A stretch of DNA of 42,948 nucleotides from JAFGPJ01 sp964612465 (GTDB taxonomy: Bacteria > Planctomycetota > Phycisphaerae > Sedimentisphaerales > Anaerobacaceae): positions 1-42,948 of the forward strand of contig CAZTDF010000008.1 in assembly GCA_964612465.1 (NCBI GenBank), in the 5' to 3' direction. The notes under the pieces are model-generated. The model was not told the origin of the DNA. It was given only the letters and a program-made list of their open reading frames with translations, and did not search any database. The first letter of the stretch is position 1. The number at the start of each line of letters is the position of its first letter. A program made the position numbers and the translations under genes. Positions 26,418 through 34,426 of the stretch are shown in pieces.

Positions 26418-26786
26418 CTCTCACCCTCCTTCTAAACCAGTGTTGCTTTGATGTCACTTCTCAAACATCTTATCGGAACATTCTTTTGGTTTAGCACCTT
26501 CCAGTTTATAATATTGCACATAAATATACAAAAGCCAAATTCAAATGGCGTCACAAACGAAAATTAACAAGCGTCTTTCCCGTTAAATCTTTTAAAAAAT
26601 CCTTGCCGGCAAATCGTGGCTGAAACTTTCGGCTTCACATACAGAACATCAGGTATTAAAATATCTCATCGATCGTCGATCCGTCTCATGTTGCGACCGA
26701 TAGAGAAATCAAAGCGGCTTAAAGAGCTATCGTCAGCAGAAACTATTTTAACGCGAGTCGCATAATAATTTGCCGAGTTTGAAGTC
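26418..26786. other. Divergent intergenic region without visible gene
   Basis: AT-rich stretch between the 3D-domain gene (minus) and the nitrilase-family gene (plus). It has several TATAAT-like hexamers, for example near 26510, but no pair of promoter boxes that I trust, and no RNA gene or repeat that I recognise. Confidence 0.4.
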
Positions 26787-27749
26787 ATGAAGAATATCCG
26801 TATTGCATCCGTTCAGTTCGAGCACATTGCTGGTGATAAGAAAGCAAATCTCGCTAAGATCGAGAATTTTGTCCGGCAGGCTGTGGGCCACGGTGTCGAG
26901 CTTATCCTATTCCCGGAAGCCTGCATTACCGGTTATTTGTTTTTACGGAAACTTACGCGCAAAGAGCTGGAATCCCTTGCCGAGCCGGTTTTTGAAGGCC
27001 CTTCATCACAAGCTCTGATTGCTCTGGCCAGGCAGCACAAAATGACCATCGGCGCGGGTCTCGTGGAAATCGCCGGCGACGGGAAAATGTACAATACGTA
27101 CGTGGTGGCGATGCCCAACGGCGAATTTCAGCGGCATCGAAAGATCCATTGTTTTATCAGCGAGCACCTCTCGTGCGGCTCGGAATTTACCGTCTTCGAC
27201 AGCCCGCACGACTGCCGGCTCGCCGTGCTCACATGCTACGATAATAATCTGGGCGAGAATGTTCGTATCGCGGCATTGAAGGGAGCGGAGATACTGCTGG
27301 CGCCGCATCAGACGGGCGGCTGCAAAACGCCGAGCCCCGGCTGTATGGGCGTGATTGAAAAGTCGCTGTGGCAAAATCGAAATACTAATCCGCAGGCAAT
27401 CGAGGCCGAATTCAAAGGACCGAAAGGCCGGCAATGGCTGCTGACGTGGCTTCCGGCACGTGCTCACGATAACGGATTGTTTTTAATTTTCAGTAACGGC
27501 GTCGGTATCGACGGCGACGAAATCAGAACCGGCAATGCTATGATCCTGGACCCATACGGCCGGATCCTCGTCGAGACATGGAAGGCCGATGATGATATGG
27601 TTGTCGCCGATCTGGATGCGGAATTGAGAGTAAATTGCACGGGCGTTAGATGGATTAAAACGCGTCGCCCGGATCTGTATAAGCAGCTAACGATACCCAC
27701 CGGCCTGGAAGAGGACATCCGTCGTGTGCGTTTCGGCGACAAAATTTAA
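26787..27749 (+). CDS. Carbon-nitrogen hydrolase (nitrilase superfamily amidase)
   Basis: A 320-residue cytoplasmic enzyme. The Glu-Lys-Cys triad is clear: E44 in LFPEACITGY, K119 in HRKIHCF and C150 in VLTCYDNN. The last motif usually begins CyD, in agreement. The family hydrolyses non-peptide amide or carbamoyl bonds; the substrate is not predictable here. The extra region GAEILLAPHQTGGCKTPSPG is found in an uncharacterised subgroup. The racemase gene starts 11 bp downstream and an FMN reductase gene follows, forming a likely operon; an amide or amino-acid derivative is therefore a reasonable substrate guess. The ribosome site before the ATG is weak. Confidence 0.88.
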   Translation: MKNIRIASVQFEHIAGDKKANLAKIENFVRQAVGHGVELILFPEACITGYLFLRKLTRKELESLAEPVFEGPSSQALIALARQHKMTIGAGLVEIAGDGKMYNTYVVAMPNGEFQRHRKIHCFISEHLSCGSEFTVFDSPHDCRLAVLTCYDNNLGENVRIAALKGAEILLAPHQTGGCKTPSPGCMGVIEKSLWQNRNTNPQAIEAEFKGPKGRQWLLTWLPARAHDNGLFLIFSNGVGIDGDEIRTGNAMILDPYGRILVETWKADDDMVVADLDAELRVNCTGVRWIKTRRPDLYKQLTIPTGLEEDIRRVRFGDKI

Positions 27750-27760
27750 ACGGTGACAAT

Positions 27761-28456
27761 ATGAAAACAATCGGACTAATAGGCGGAATGAGCTGGGAAT
27801 CGACCCTGGAATATTACCGCATCATTAACGAGACCGTAAGAGAGCAACTGGGCGGACTTCACTCGGCAAGAATAGTCATGCATTCGTTCGATTTTGCCCA
27901 AATCGCCGAATTGCAACACACGGGAAATTGGGATCAGGCTGCAAAATTGCTCGCCGATGCGGCCAAAAGGCTCGAAAAAGCCGGGGCCGACGTACTGGTC
28001 ATCTGCACAAACACGATGCACATATCAGCGGACCACGTCCAGGAAAATGTTTGTATCCCCCTGCTGCATATTGCCGATGCAACCGCCGAACAAATTAAGG
28101 CGAGAGGGCTTAGGAAAGTGGGCCTGCTCGGAACCAAATTTACAATGGAAGAGGATTTTTACAAAGGAAGGCTAAGTGACAAACACGGTATTGAAGTGAT
28201 TATACCGGATGAGCAAGAGCGGCAGATTATAGATCAAGTTATTTATGACGAACTATGCATCGGTCAGGTAAAGCAGGCTTCAAAAGAAAATTTCCGCAGG
28301 ATAATGCAGAATCTCACCGAAAACGGCGCCGAAGGAATCATTTTGGGTTGTACGGAAATTTGTCTGCTGGTGGACCAGAAGGATGCCGAGATTCCTGTAT
28401 TTGACACGACAAAGATTCATGCAACCTCGTCTGCCCTGTTTGCACTAAGTCAATAG
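27761..28456 (+). CDS. Aspartate/glutamate racemase family protein
   Basis: A 231-residue enzyme of normal length. It starts MKTIGLIGGMSWESTLEYYR, the usual opening of the YgeA/RacX branch. Both catalytic cysteines are present: C82 in VICTNTMH and C197 in LGCTEI. The family interconverts L- and D-amino acids without cofactor, using the two cysteines as acid and base; the RacX/YgeA branch has broad specificity. It lies 11 bp behind the nitrilase gene and 56 bp before the reductase gene. The product may feed cell-wall D-amino acids or catabolism. Confidence 0.9.
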   Translation: MKTIGLIGGMSWESTLEYYRIINETVREQLGGLHSARIVMHSFDFAQIAELQHTGNWDQAAKLLADAAKRLEKAGADVLVICTNTMHISADHVQENVCIPLLHIADATAEQIKARGLRKVGLLGTKFTMEEDFYKGRLSDKHGIEVIIPDEQERQIIDQVIYDELCIGQVKQASKENFRRIMQNLTENGAEGIILGCTEICLLVDQKDAEIPVFDTTKIHATSSALFALSQ

Positions 28457-28512
28457 CAATTATATAATAACCCGACACTAAATCTGTAAAACATTAATAA
28501 CTGGAGAATAGA

Positions 28513-29100
28513 ATGAAGGTCATCGCTTTTAACGGCAGTGCCCGGAAAAACGGCAACACAGCTATATTGATCAGAGAGGTTTTCTCCGAACTCGATGCCG
28601 AAGGCATCGAAACAGAGATGATTCAATTGGCCGGAAAGACCATTCGGGGATGCACAGCGTGCAACAAGTGCTTCGAAAACAAGAACAAGAGATGTGCAAT
28701 CGACAATGACTGTGCAAACGAGTGCATCGAGAAAATGGTGGAGGCCGACGGCATCATTTTGGCTTCTCCGACTTATTTTGCCGATGTCACTGCTGAGATT
28801 AAGGCGCTGATCGACCGGGCGGGTTATGTTTCAAGGGCCAATCCGGACTTGCTCAAGCGAAAGATCGGAGCGGCGGTTGTAGCCGTCCGCAGGGCCGGGG
28901 CCATTCATGCCTTCGATACTCTCAACCACTTCTTTCTTATTAGTCAAATGATTGTGCCCGGATCGTCCTATTGGAATATCGGGATTGGAAGAGCAATAGG
29001 CGACGTCGAGCAGGATGAAGAAGGACTGGAAACCATGCGGATGCTCGGCCGGAACATGGCCTGGCTGCTAAAGAAAACCGTCCCGAACACTCCTGCATGA
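28513..29100 (+). CDS. Flavodoxin-fold NAD(P)H-dependent FMN reductase
   Basis: A 195-residue protein with GGAG 9 nt before the ATG. The flavin phosphate loop is FNGSARKNGNT at the N-terminus and SPTYFADVTAEIKALIDR forms the second flavin-contacting region. A cysteine-rich loop (GCTACNKCFENKNKRCAIDN) recalls the iron-sulfur flavoproteins of anaerobes, which bind a 4Fe-4S cluster; the spacing CxxCxxC and a later C fits. It may therefore carry both FMN and a cluster. Third gene of the predicted amidase-racemase operon, although its link to those reactions is unclear. The presence of this family fits an anaerobic host. Confidence 0.87.
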   Translation: MKVIAFNGSARKNGNTAILIREVFSELDAEGIETEMIQLAGKTIRGCTACNKCFENKNKRCAIDNDCANECIEKMVEADGIILASPTYFADVTAEIKALIDRAGYVSRANPDLLKRKIGAAVVAVRRAGAIHAFDTLNHFFLISQMIVPGSSYWNIGIGRAIGDVEQDEEGLETMRMLGRNMAWLLKKTVPNTPA

Positions 29101-29169
29101 TCTGACCATTCTTTACCAAGCTTACTATCGATTTGTTCTTCAAAAAGCACGGCCCGCTAATCGGCTCGG

Positions 29170-30177
29170 TTATTTGATGATCGGCGTCAGAACGATATTT
29201 CGATAATTGACAGCCGTGTGGTCGCCCTGCAGGTAGATGGGCCCGGGCCTGAACTGGTCCGACCACATCGCCCCGCCGGTGCAGCCCAGAAGCGGCTCGT
29301 TGTCGATAATCATCTTGCCGTTAAGCTCCACTGTCACGTGGCGATCCAGCAGCGTGATATTCATAGTCTGCCACTGCCCGGCGGGCTTTTCAGCGCTCAC
29401 AATAGGTGTAATCCTGCTGTAAATCCCGCCCATGTTATGCGAATCGAGCCCCCTGCCGTACGTATCGCTGACCTGGACCTCATAGATGCCCCGCAGATAT
29501 ACGCCGCTGTTGTTCCCTTTGGCTACGTTTACTTCCAGCTTCAAATTGAAGTCCTTGAACTCGGCTTCGGTGCGAAGGTTGCCGTAGGAAATGTGCGGTT
29601 GGCCTTCAGTCTGCTTCGGATTATTTACAAGAACTCCATCTTTAACCGACCAACCGTTCGTCTGGCCCAGATTGGTCAGCTTCCAACCGTTGAGATTCTC
29701 GCCGTTGAATAATTTGACAGGCTTGCCGTACTTCGCCTTCGAGAGGTTCGGCTTAGGCGGCAAAGGAGGAATCCGCTTGCCGGTGAAATCACTGCGATTC
29801 TCGCCTTTGCCATCCCTGCGAGGCATTATTTGTGTCAAAGACATCTCATCGCCTGAGACCTTAGCAATAATCTTCTCCGTTATCGTTATCTCATCCACTT
29901 TACCGCCTCTGCGCCTGATCTTATGATCGCGTTCGAGCCTGAGTGTGTCTCCATCCATTTTGGCTCTGCTGACGGGAACAACACTGCCGCCTCCCCAAAG
30001 AATGCTCGCTTTCAACTCACCTTTTACCCGTTCAACACCCAGCCAGCCGGCCCCGCCGCCCGGAATGGTCAACGCCCAATGCCCGATATAGGGATTAGCG
30101 GATTCAGCGGCAAAAACCGATACACAGCCTGTCGACAAGGCCAGTAATACAATCGCGTAACAAATGTTCCTACCCAT
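29170..30177 (-). CDS. DUF1080 (3-keto-disaccharide hydrolase-like) secreted protein
   Basis: A 335-residue protein with signal peptide (YAIVLLALSTGCVSVFA). The N-terminal part (about 28-135) is a beta-rich domain with GHWALTIPGGGAGWLGVE. The C-terminal DUF1080 domain (about 148-333) shows LFNGENLNGWKL, NGWSVKDGVLVNNP, FKDFNLKLEVNV, NSGVYLRGIYEVQV, and a closing GPIYLQGDHTAVNYRNI. The domain has a concanavalin-like fold; family members hydrolyse 3-keto-glycosides or bind carbohydrates. Planctomycetota often have many copies. It is transcribed from a strong predicted promoter at 30222-30250. Confidence 0.88.
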   Translation of the reverse strand: MGRNICYAIVLLALSTGCVSVFAAESANPYIGHWALTIPGGGAGWLGVERVKGELKASILWGGGSVVPVSRAKMDGDTLRLERDHKIRRRGGKVDEITITEKIIAKVSGDEMSLTQIMPRRDGKGENRSDFTGKRIPPLPPKPNLSKAKYGKPVKLFNGENLNGWKLTNLGQTNGWSVKDGVLVNNPKQTEGQPHISYGNLRTEAEFKDFNLKLEVNVAKGNNSGVYLRGIYEVQVSDTYGRGLDSHNMGGIYSRITPIVSAEKPAGQWQTMNITLLDRHVTVELNGKMIIDNEPLLGCTGGAMWSDQFRPGPIYLQGDHTAVNYRNIVLTPIIK

Positions 30178-30221
30178 AAGAAGTACCCTTTCACAAAAGT
30201 TGTTATAAAATTGATATGCAT

Positions 30222-30250
30222 TTATTACGCTATCGTCGACGAGTTGTCAA
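30222..30250 (-). promoter_or_regulatory. Predicted promoter of the DUF1080 gene
   Basis: A perfect TTGACA (30245-30250) lies 17 bp before TAATAA (30222-30227) on the minus strand. This is one of the best matches to the housekeeping consensus in the window. The leader would be about 40 nt. Confidence 0.55.
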
Positions 30251-30409
30251 CCGGATTTGAATTCGGGTAGAATAAAAAGCCTGACTTGAAATTTCAAACT
30301 TTTTGGCAACCGGATAGAAGATATGGAACAACCGTGAAGGAATACTAAACCCCCTCAAATTTGGCGCGTGTATAGTTCGGCATGGTTTATATATTATCGA
30401 CAACATTAC

Positions 30410-30427
30410 GGTGGGGCAAGCCCCACC
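30410..30427. repeat. Perfect GC-rich palindrome
   Basis: Eight-base arms (GGTGGGGC and GCCCCACC) flank a 2-nt centre, followed by CTACG. It resembles one arm of the larger element at 21180-21251 and could belong to the same family. No poly-U run follows. Confidence 0.5.
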
Positions 30428-30780
30428 CTACGCATTCGTAGTCTACAATATGGGTCACAAGCTACACATAACGAGTTGCGTCTCACGGAGATTTTTTTGA
30501 AATTCAATTGATAATTAACTCGTGATATGTTATAATATACACTTAACATACGAGTTTAAGTTCAAAGTGTAAAGTTAAAAAGTTGAAAAGTTTATGGCTC
30601 ATAGTTCGTTGTTCGTAGTGAATTAAGAAAAATGATGAAGATACTATTATTTATGATCCATTCGACTTTGCTCAGGACATGTCTATTAATTACTATTACT
30701 TATTTCTCTGTGGCCTCTGTGCCTTTGTGGCTCAAACAACCGTGTTAATCAGTGTAAATCCGTGTCTAACAGAAGGCTAT

Positions 30781-30915
30781 TTGAAAAAACAAAGCCAATT
30801 TGCAGAAGGGTAAAATTAGCGTAAGCATCTATATGAAAGGTGATTATGAAGAAATTACAGCGGTTTGGGCTCGAAAAAACAAACCCAATTCAAAGCCAAT
30901 TTTATTGGGAGTGAA
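30781..30915 (+). repeat. Dispersed repeat, copy A (opens TTGAAAAAACAAAGCCAATT)
   Basis: The copy opens with TTGAAAAAACAAAGCCAATT, has a middle with GAAAGGTGATTATGA, and closes with AAAACAAACCCAATTCAAAG. Copy B at 31064-31201 has the same three blocks in the same order and spacing. Possible translations give no consistent protein, so it is not a gene. Confidence 0.65.
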
Positions 30916-30966
30916 TGATGGTTTTGTCATTCCTGCGGAAACAGGGTATGTGTTTAGCCGGAAAAA

Positions 30967-31003
30967 ACCATCCCCAAAGCCTGCGGCTTTGAGGCTGCCA
31001 CCC
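30967..31003 (+). repeat. 37-bp inverted repeat, left copy
   Basis: Matches the reverse complement of 31469-31505 at 36 of 37 positions. The core AAAGCCTGCGGCTTT is itself a hairpin with 6-bp arms. Confidence 0.85.
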
Positions 31004-31063
31004 GGCCAGAAATCCGAATCTCTAAGCTCTAAATCCTAAACAACGGCATTTAACAGGGTACGT

Positions 31064-31201
31064 TTGAAAAAACAAAGCCAATTTGTGACGGCTCGATTTT
31101 GCGCAAAGTCTTTTTTGAAAGGATATTATGATAAAAACCCAGTGTTGGAGGCTCAAAAAACAAAGCCAATTCAAAGCCAAACAAAGCCAATTTTCGCCCT
31201 C
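31064..31201 (+). repeat. Dispersed repeat, copy B
   Basis: Same opening block as copy A (20 identical bases), then GAAAGGATATTATGA as the middle block, then CAAAAAACAAAGCCAATTCA and a further CAAAGCCAATT. The copies lie about 280 bp apart in direct orientation and have diverged in the spacers. Confidence 0.65.
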
Positions 31202-31285
31202 TTGCCGGCCAAAATCAGTTGAAGCCGGGCATGAAATAGGCATAATCAAGAGAAAACAAATATCGTACAAAACGAAAGATCAATT

Positions 31286-31390
31286 ATGCATTTGAATCGT
31301 CGGGATTTTGTTGAAGTGACGGCCGGGGCGGGTGTAGGCATTAAGGATATCGGAGAATTGCTCAGGGGCGCAAAACCGGTTACGCAGTGA
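31286..31390 (+). pseudogene. Truncated twin-arginine signal sequence remnant
   Basis: The 34-codon frame begins MHLNRRDFVEVTAGAGVGIK, the form of a Tat signal peptide (RRDF) as found on exported oxidoreductases, then stops at 31388-31390 after a short tail. No mature protein follows in any frame. It is probably the 5' remnant of a deleted gene. Confidence 0.5.
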
Positions 31391-31412
31391 CGTTCCGATG
31401 AAGAATCATCCC

Positions 31413-31505
31413 CATCCCGATAACGACAATCGGGATGAGGCTGCCACTCTACTGAATTGATGGAAAATGGGTGGCAACCTCAAAGCCGCAGGCTTTGGGG
31501 ATGGT
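31413..31505 (+). repeat. Three consecutive hairpins including right copy of the 37-bp inverted repeat
   Basis: Hairpin 1: CATCCCGAT with ATCGGGATG (31413-31421 and 31429-31437), 9 bp, 7-nt loop. Hairpin 2: GAGGCTGCCAC (31437-31447) with GTGGCAACCTC (31471-31481), 11 bp with one G-U or mismatch. Hairpin 3: AAAGCC/GGCTTT (31482-31496). They form a compact array ending 53 bp before the sppA start. Confidence 0.7.
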
Positions 31506-31558
31506 CGTGAACGCTGCACTGCTCGCAATGAAAAAAGGCTATATTAGGAGAACGGATA

Positions 31559-32551
31559 ATGTATGGAAGAAACAGATGGTTGTATTTCGGATTACTAATA
31601 TTACCGGCCATATTGACCGGCTGCGGACAAACTGCGTTTCAAATAAAGATGGTACCCACGAACCGGCAGCTCGTAGAGAGCCGGATACAAAGAGATGCCG
31701 GGTTGTTTGTCTCTGATAAGATCGCAATCATCGACGTTGACGGATTGCTTGCCAACAGGCGCAGGGGCGGCTGGATGCGTTCGGGCGAGAATCCGGTAAG
31801 CCTGTTCATCGAGAAACTCGACAAGGCCGCCGCAGATAAGTCCGTCAAAGCGGTGGTCCTTCGCCTGAACTCTCCGGGCGGGACCGTCGCGGCCAGTGAC
31901 ATTATGTACCATCACCTGCTGAAGTTCAAACAGCAAACAGGAAAACCCGTTATAGCCTGCGTGCTTGGCATCGGCTGCAGCGGAGCGTACTACGTTGCCT
32001 GCGGCTGCGACGGGATCATTGCCCAGCCGAGCGGCGTGGTCGGAAATATCGGCACGGTTTTCCAGACGTTCAGCGTGGCCGGGACCATGGAGAAAATCGG
32101 CGTCAAAGCCGTCACCATCAAGAGCGGCAAACTGAAAGATATGGCGTCACCACTGCACGATTTGAGCGACGAAGAGCACAAAGTGCTGCAGGGGATAATC
32201 AAGCAGTTCTCCGAACAGTTCTTCGAGGTCGTACGGAAGGGGCGTAAAAATATCGACGAAAAGAAGCTGGCAGACGGGCGGGTCTTCACGGCTCAGCAGG
32301 CACTGCAGCAAGGGCTGATCGACAAAATCGGTTATCTGGACGACAGCATCAAATGGGCCAGGGAAATTGCGGGCGTAAAGAAAACCTCGATCGTCATTTA
32401 TCACCGGCCGTCGAACTATAAGCCAAATGCCTACGGCCTGGCGGCGGCCGGCTCAGACGGCATCGGCCCGCTGGTCAATCTCGAACTGCCCGATTGGCTG
32501 AATGCAGGAGGGGCCCAATTTCTATATCTCTGGCAGCCGGCGGTCGATTAA
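31559..32551 (+). CDS. sppA: Signal peptide peptidase SppA (S49 serine protease), lipoprotein
   Basis: A 330-residue protein; AGGAG lies 9 nt before the ATG. The lipoprotein signal is WLYFGLLILPAILTGC. The single-domain S49 fold carries VVLRLNSPGGTVAASD, the nucleophile S141 in GIGCSGAYYVA and the general base K191 in TIKSGKLKDMASP. These enzymes degrade signal peptides left in the membrane after processing. At 330 residues it is the short form (one S49 domain), not the double-domain E. coli type. The lipid anchor replaces the usual membrane helix. The window also has signal peptidase I, but in a separate operon. A hairpin array lies upstream. Confidence 0.88.
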   Translation: MYGRNRWLYFGLLILPAILTGCGQTAFQIKMVPTNRQLVESRIQRDAGLFVSDKIAIIDVDGLLANRRRGGWMRSGENPVSLFIEKLDKAAADKSVKAVVLRLNSPGGTVAASDIMYHHLLKFKQQTGKPVIACVLGIGCSGAYYVACGCDGIIAQPSGVVGNIGTVFQTFSVAGTMEKIGVKAVTIKSGKLKDMASPLHDLSDEEHKVLQGIIKQFSEQFFEVVRKGRKNIDEKKLADGRVFTAQQALQQGLIDKIGYLDDSIKWAREIAGVKKTSIVIYHRPSNYKPNAYGLAAAGSDGIGPLVNLELPDWLNAGGAQFLYLWQPAVD

Positions 32552-32559
32552 ACGCCGAG

Positions 32560-32595
32560 GGTGCCGGGGCCCTGGTTCGAATGTCACCCGGCACC
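32560..32595. terminator. GC-rich hairpin between convergent genes
   Basis: GGTGCCGGG (32560-32568) pairs with CCCGGCACC (32587-32595) through 9 bp with an 18-nt loop. It lies 8 bp behind the sppA stop, between two convergent genes, where a two-way terminator would be expected. No poly-U run follows, so factor-dependent termination or simple pausing is possible. Confidence 0.35.
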
Positions 32596-32638
32596 GGGAA
32601 AGCCCGGGCAAAATTCGCTTTGGCTTACGTATCGCTCT

Positions 32639-33997
32639 TTACAATCTATTGGCTGTCCAGAGAATGGCACGATTTATCAGCAAGTGGTAGTTGCGATTCT
32701 CATAGGCTTTTGAGTCGTGTCCCAACTGGATTGTGCAGACTTTTGCTTCGTCGTATCTTCTCACCCAGGCGACGGTCTTATCGCTGGCGTCGTGCTCGGT
32801 TGTCAGGAGAACATGATTATCCCGGTCAAACCAGCAGTTTTTGTAGCCTTCGTCATGAATCGCAAAATCGCTCATACCCTCGGTAATCGGATGCTGCTTG
32901 TCGGTGACGCGGATCGCCATATCAATATCATGCTTGTACGAACCAGCCTTGCACATAACACCATCTTCCATAGTATCCTTCGTGTAGTACTTGGCGCCGA
33001 TGATCTTCTTGAACTCGGGCCACTCCTGGAACGAGCACATGGTATGATGCAGCGCGACGATTCCTACGCCCTTATCCAGCAGCTTGAGGAAATTCTTCCG
33101 CCGCTTTTCCGAAATCTGCTGAGTCATACTATAGAACACGATAACATCATAATCCCAGCCGCTGATGTCCTCGAACAGCTCGCTGTGGTCCTTCTGTATC
33201 GCCTCGGTATAGGTAATTCCCTTGATCGAATCCATCATTTTGAAGAACGGCTCTCGCTCGAAATCGTGTCCGCCGGTAACGACCACGACCTTGAGCTTTC
33301 CGGGGGCGGCGTCCAGATCACGGATACGGAGATTCCGCCAGCGAACATGGTAAGGAAAAAAGTTCCTGCCGAGCCCGTGGACCTGAAGGCCGATGATCCC
33401 TTTGGCGTCCATCGAATCCCTCAGATTGGCACAGGGAACACCGTTGACCGACGTTTTGATGGAGCTGCCTTTACACTCGATTCGGTACTTGTTCCACCGG
33501 TCGTCCTTAAAGGCCCTGCCGGCAGCCGGATCTTCGCTAACATCAGCAAGGAAAAATCCTCGCCGGGCTTCGTCATAAATCCCGCCCGAGGTACCGGTTT
33601 CCGCGCTGGCGATTTCCACCTGGTAGCCGTAGACGCGGTCCGGCGGAACCACACGCTGCCGGGGCCGGCCATCGGGCCTTCTAAACACGAAAAACATCGG
33701 ATCTTTGGCGATCTGACTACGAATCTGAACCCCGGAATTCAATCTGGGATTACATTTGACCTCAAACTCCAGGATGAAATCTCCGTACTCTTTGTTCGTA
33801 CAAAGAAACGTGTTGGGGCTGCCCTTTGCTGCTGTGCCCACTATTGCCCCGTCCTCGACACGATACTTCGCAGAGCCGCTATGAACGCTCCAGCCATTCA
33901 GCGTCTTACCGTCGAACAAATCCATCCACTCACCGGCCATCGCACCGGTCGTAATCAGCGACAGCGTCAGAATAATCAATACCAAATTCTTCAACAT
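32639..33997 (-). CDS. DUF1080 domain fused to ThuA-like domain, secreted
   Basis: A 452-residue protein. AAAGGAG precedes the ATG. The signal is LVLIILTLSLITTGAMA. Residues 22-225 form a DUF1080 domain (MDLFDGKTLNGWSVHSG, NSGVQIRSQ, YGYQVEIAS, WNKYRIECKG, GIIGLQVHGLG). Residues 235-452 match ThuA/trehalose-utilisation proteins, a glutamine-amidotransferase-like fold (KVVVVTGGHDFEREPF, DVIVFYSMTQQI, GVGIVALHHTM, then HPITEGMSDFAIHDEGY, and VCTIQLGHDSKAYEN). The two domains usually occur as separate Planctomycetota genes with sugar oxidoreductases; the fusion suggests joint action on one sugar substrate. A long open frame lies antisense to it and is a shadow. Confidence 0.88.
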   Translation of the reverse strand: MLKNLVLIILTLSLITTGAMAGEWMDLFDGKTLNGWSVHSGSAKYRVEDGAIVGTAAKGSPNTFLCTNKEYGDFILEFEVKCNPRLNSGVQIRSQIAKDPMFFVFRRPDGRPRQRVVPPDRVYGYQVEIASAETGTSGGIYDEARRGFFLADVSEDPAAGRAFKDDRWNKYRIECKGSSIKTSVNGVPCANLRDSMDAKGIIGLQVHGLGRNFFPYHVRWRNLRIRDLDAAPGKLKVVVVTGGHDFEREPFFKMMDSIKGITYTEAIQKDHSELFEDISGWDYDVIVFYSMTQQISEKRRKNFLKLLDKGVGIVALHHTMCSFQEWPEFKKIIGAKYYTKDTMEDGVMCKAGSYKHDIDMAIRVTDKQHPITEGMSDFAIHDEGYKNCWFDRDNHVLLTTEHDASDKTVAWVRRYDEAKVCTIQLGHDSKAYENRNYHLLINRAILWTANRL

Positions 33998-34039
33998 TTT
34001 CCCGTGCTCCTTTCAAAAAGATGAACTCACATATCCCCT

Positions 34040-34067
34040 ATTGTAAACGGATCGTCCCGAAACGCAA
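34040..34067 (-). promoter_or_regulatory. Possible promoter of the DUF1080-ThuA gene
   Basis: TTGCGT (34062-34067) lies 16 bp before TACAAT (34040-34045) on the minus strand, a moderate match. The rest of 33998-34426 holds nothing I can support, including a 72-codon GTG-start minus-strand frame at 34124-34342 that has no ribosome site and no recognisable family. Confidence 0.35.
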
Positions 34068-34426
34068 GTTCTTCGGCAGAAATTTCGAGCCATAATCAGT
34101 CATGCAGACGCCAAAATGATGCTTTAAAATTCTTTTTGGCCAAATCGCAGGTATATCAACAAGATTCGCGCCTGTTGCAGGATGCATAGTATAGCTTCCC
34201 CATGAGGGTTGTCTGCGATGTCTATTAAGCTATGATGGTTGAGATTGCTAACTACGCAATCCCGAATGGGCGGGGGGATTAGGAGCGTGAGCGGTCTGCC
34301 AGGAACTTGAACATTATCCATCTTTGAAAACGACAAGAGCACAATGGAGAATCAATCATGCCGTTTAATGGACTGCTATTTGTGAATATTCATAGTAATC
34401 TCCTATTTTTCCTACTCACCATCCAG

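Larger units (their letters stand above)
30251..31558. other. Repeat-rich intergenic region (1.3 kb) without intact gene
   Basis: This stretch holds no complete gene. It contains a short GC palindrome (30410-30427), a copy of phrases often seen in environmental genomes (CTGTGGCCTCTGTGCCTTTG near 30711-30730, and GTGTTAATC/GTGTAAATC near 30742-30765), two diverged copies of a larger repeat, an inverted 37-bp pair, a truncated twin-arginine signal sequence (31286-31390) and a run of three hairpins just before sppA. These are listed separately. The small open frames in this region encode repeat sequence and lack ribosome sites. Confidence 0.65.

Noticed and set aside
30781..31201. Possible CRISPR or small protein genes in the AACAAAGCCAATT repeats
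   Set aside because: Only two diverged copies with irregular spacing; frames are not conserved between copies.
32567..32600. GGTTCGAAT motif that recalls a tRNA T-loop
   Set aside because: No acceptor, D or anticodon stems fit around it; the GC hairpin explains the symmetry.
32717..34024. 435-codon open frame on the plus strand
   Set aside because: It is antisense to the well-supported DUF1080-ThuA gene, has no domain or signal, and arises from codon bias.
34124..34342. 72-codon minus-strand frame
   Set aside because: GTG start without ribosome site, no signal or family; kept only as a comment.
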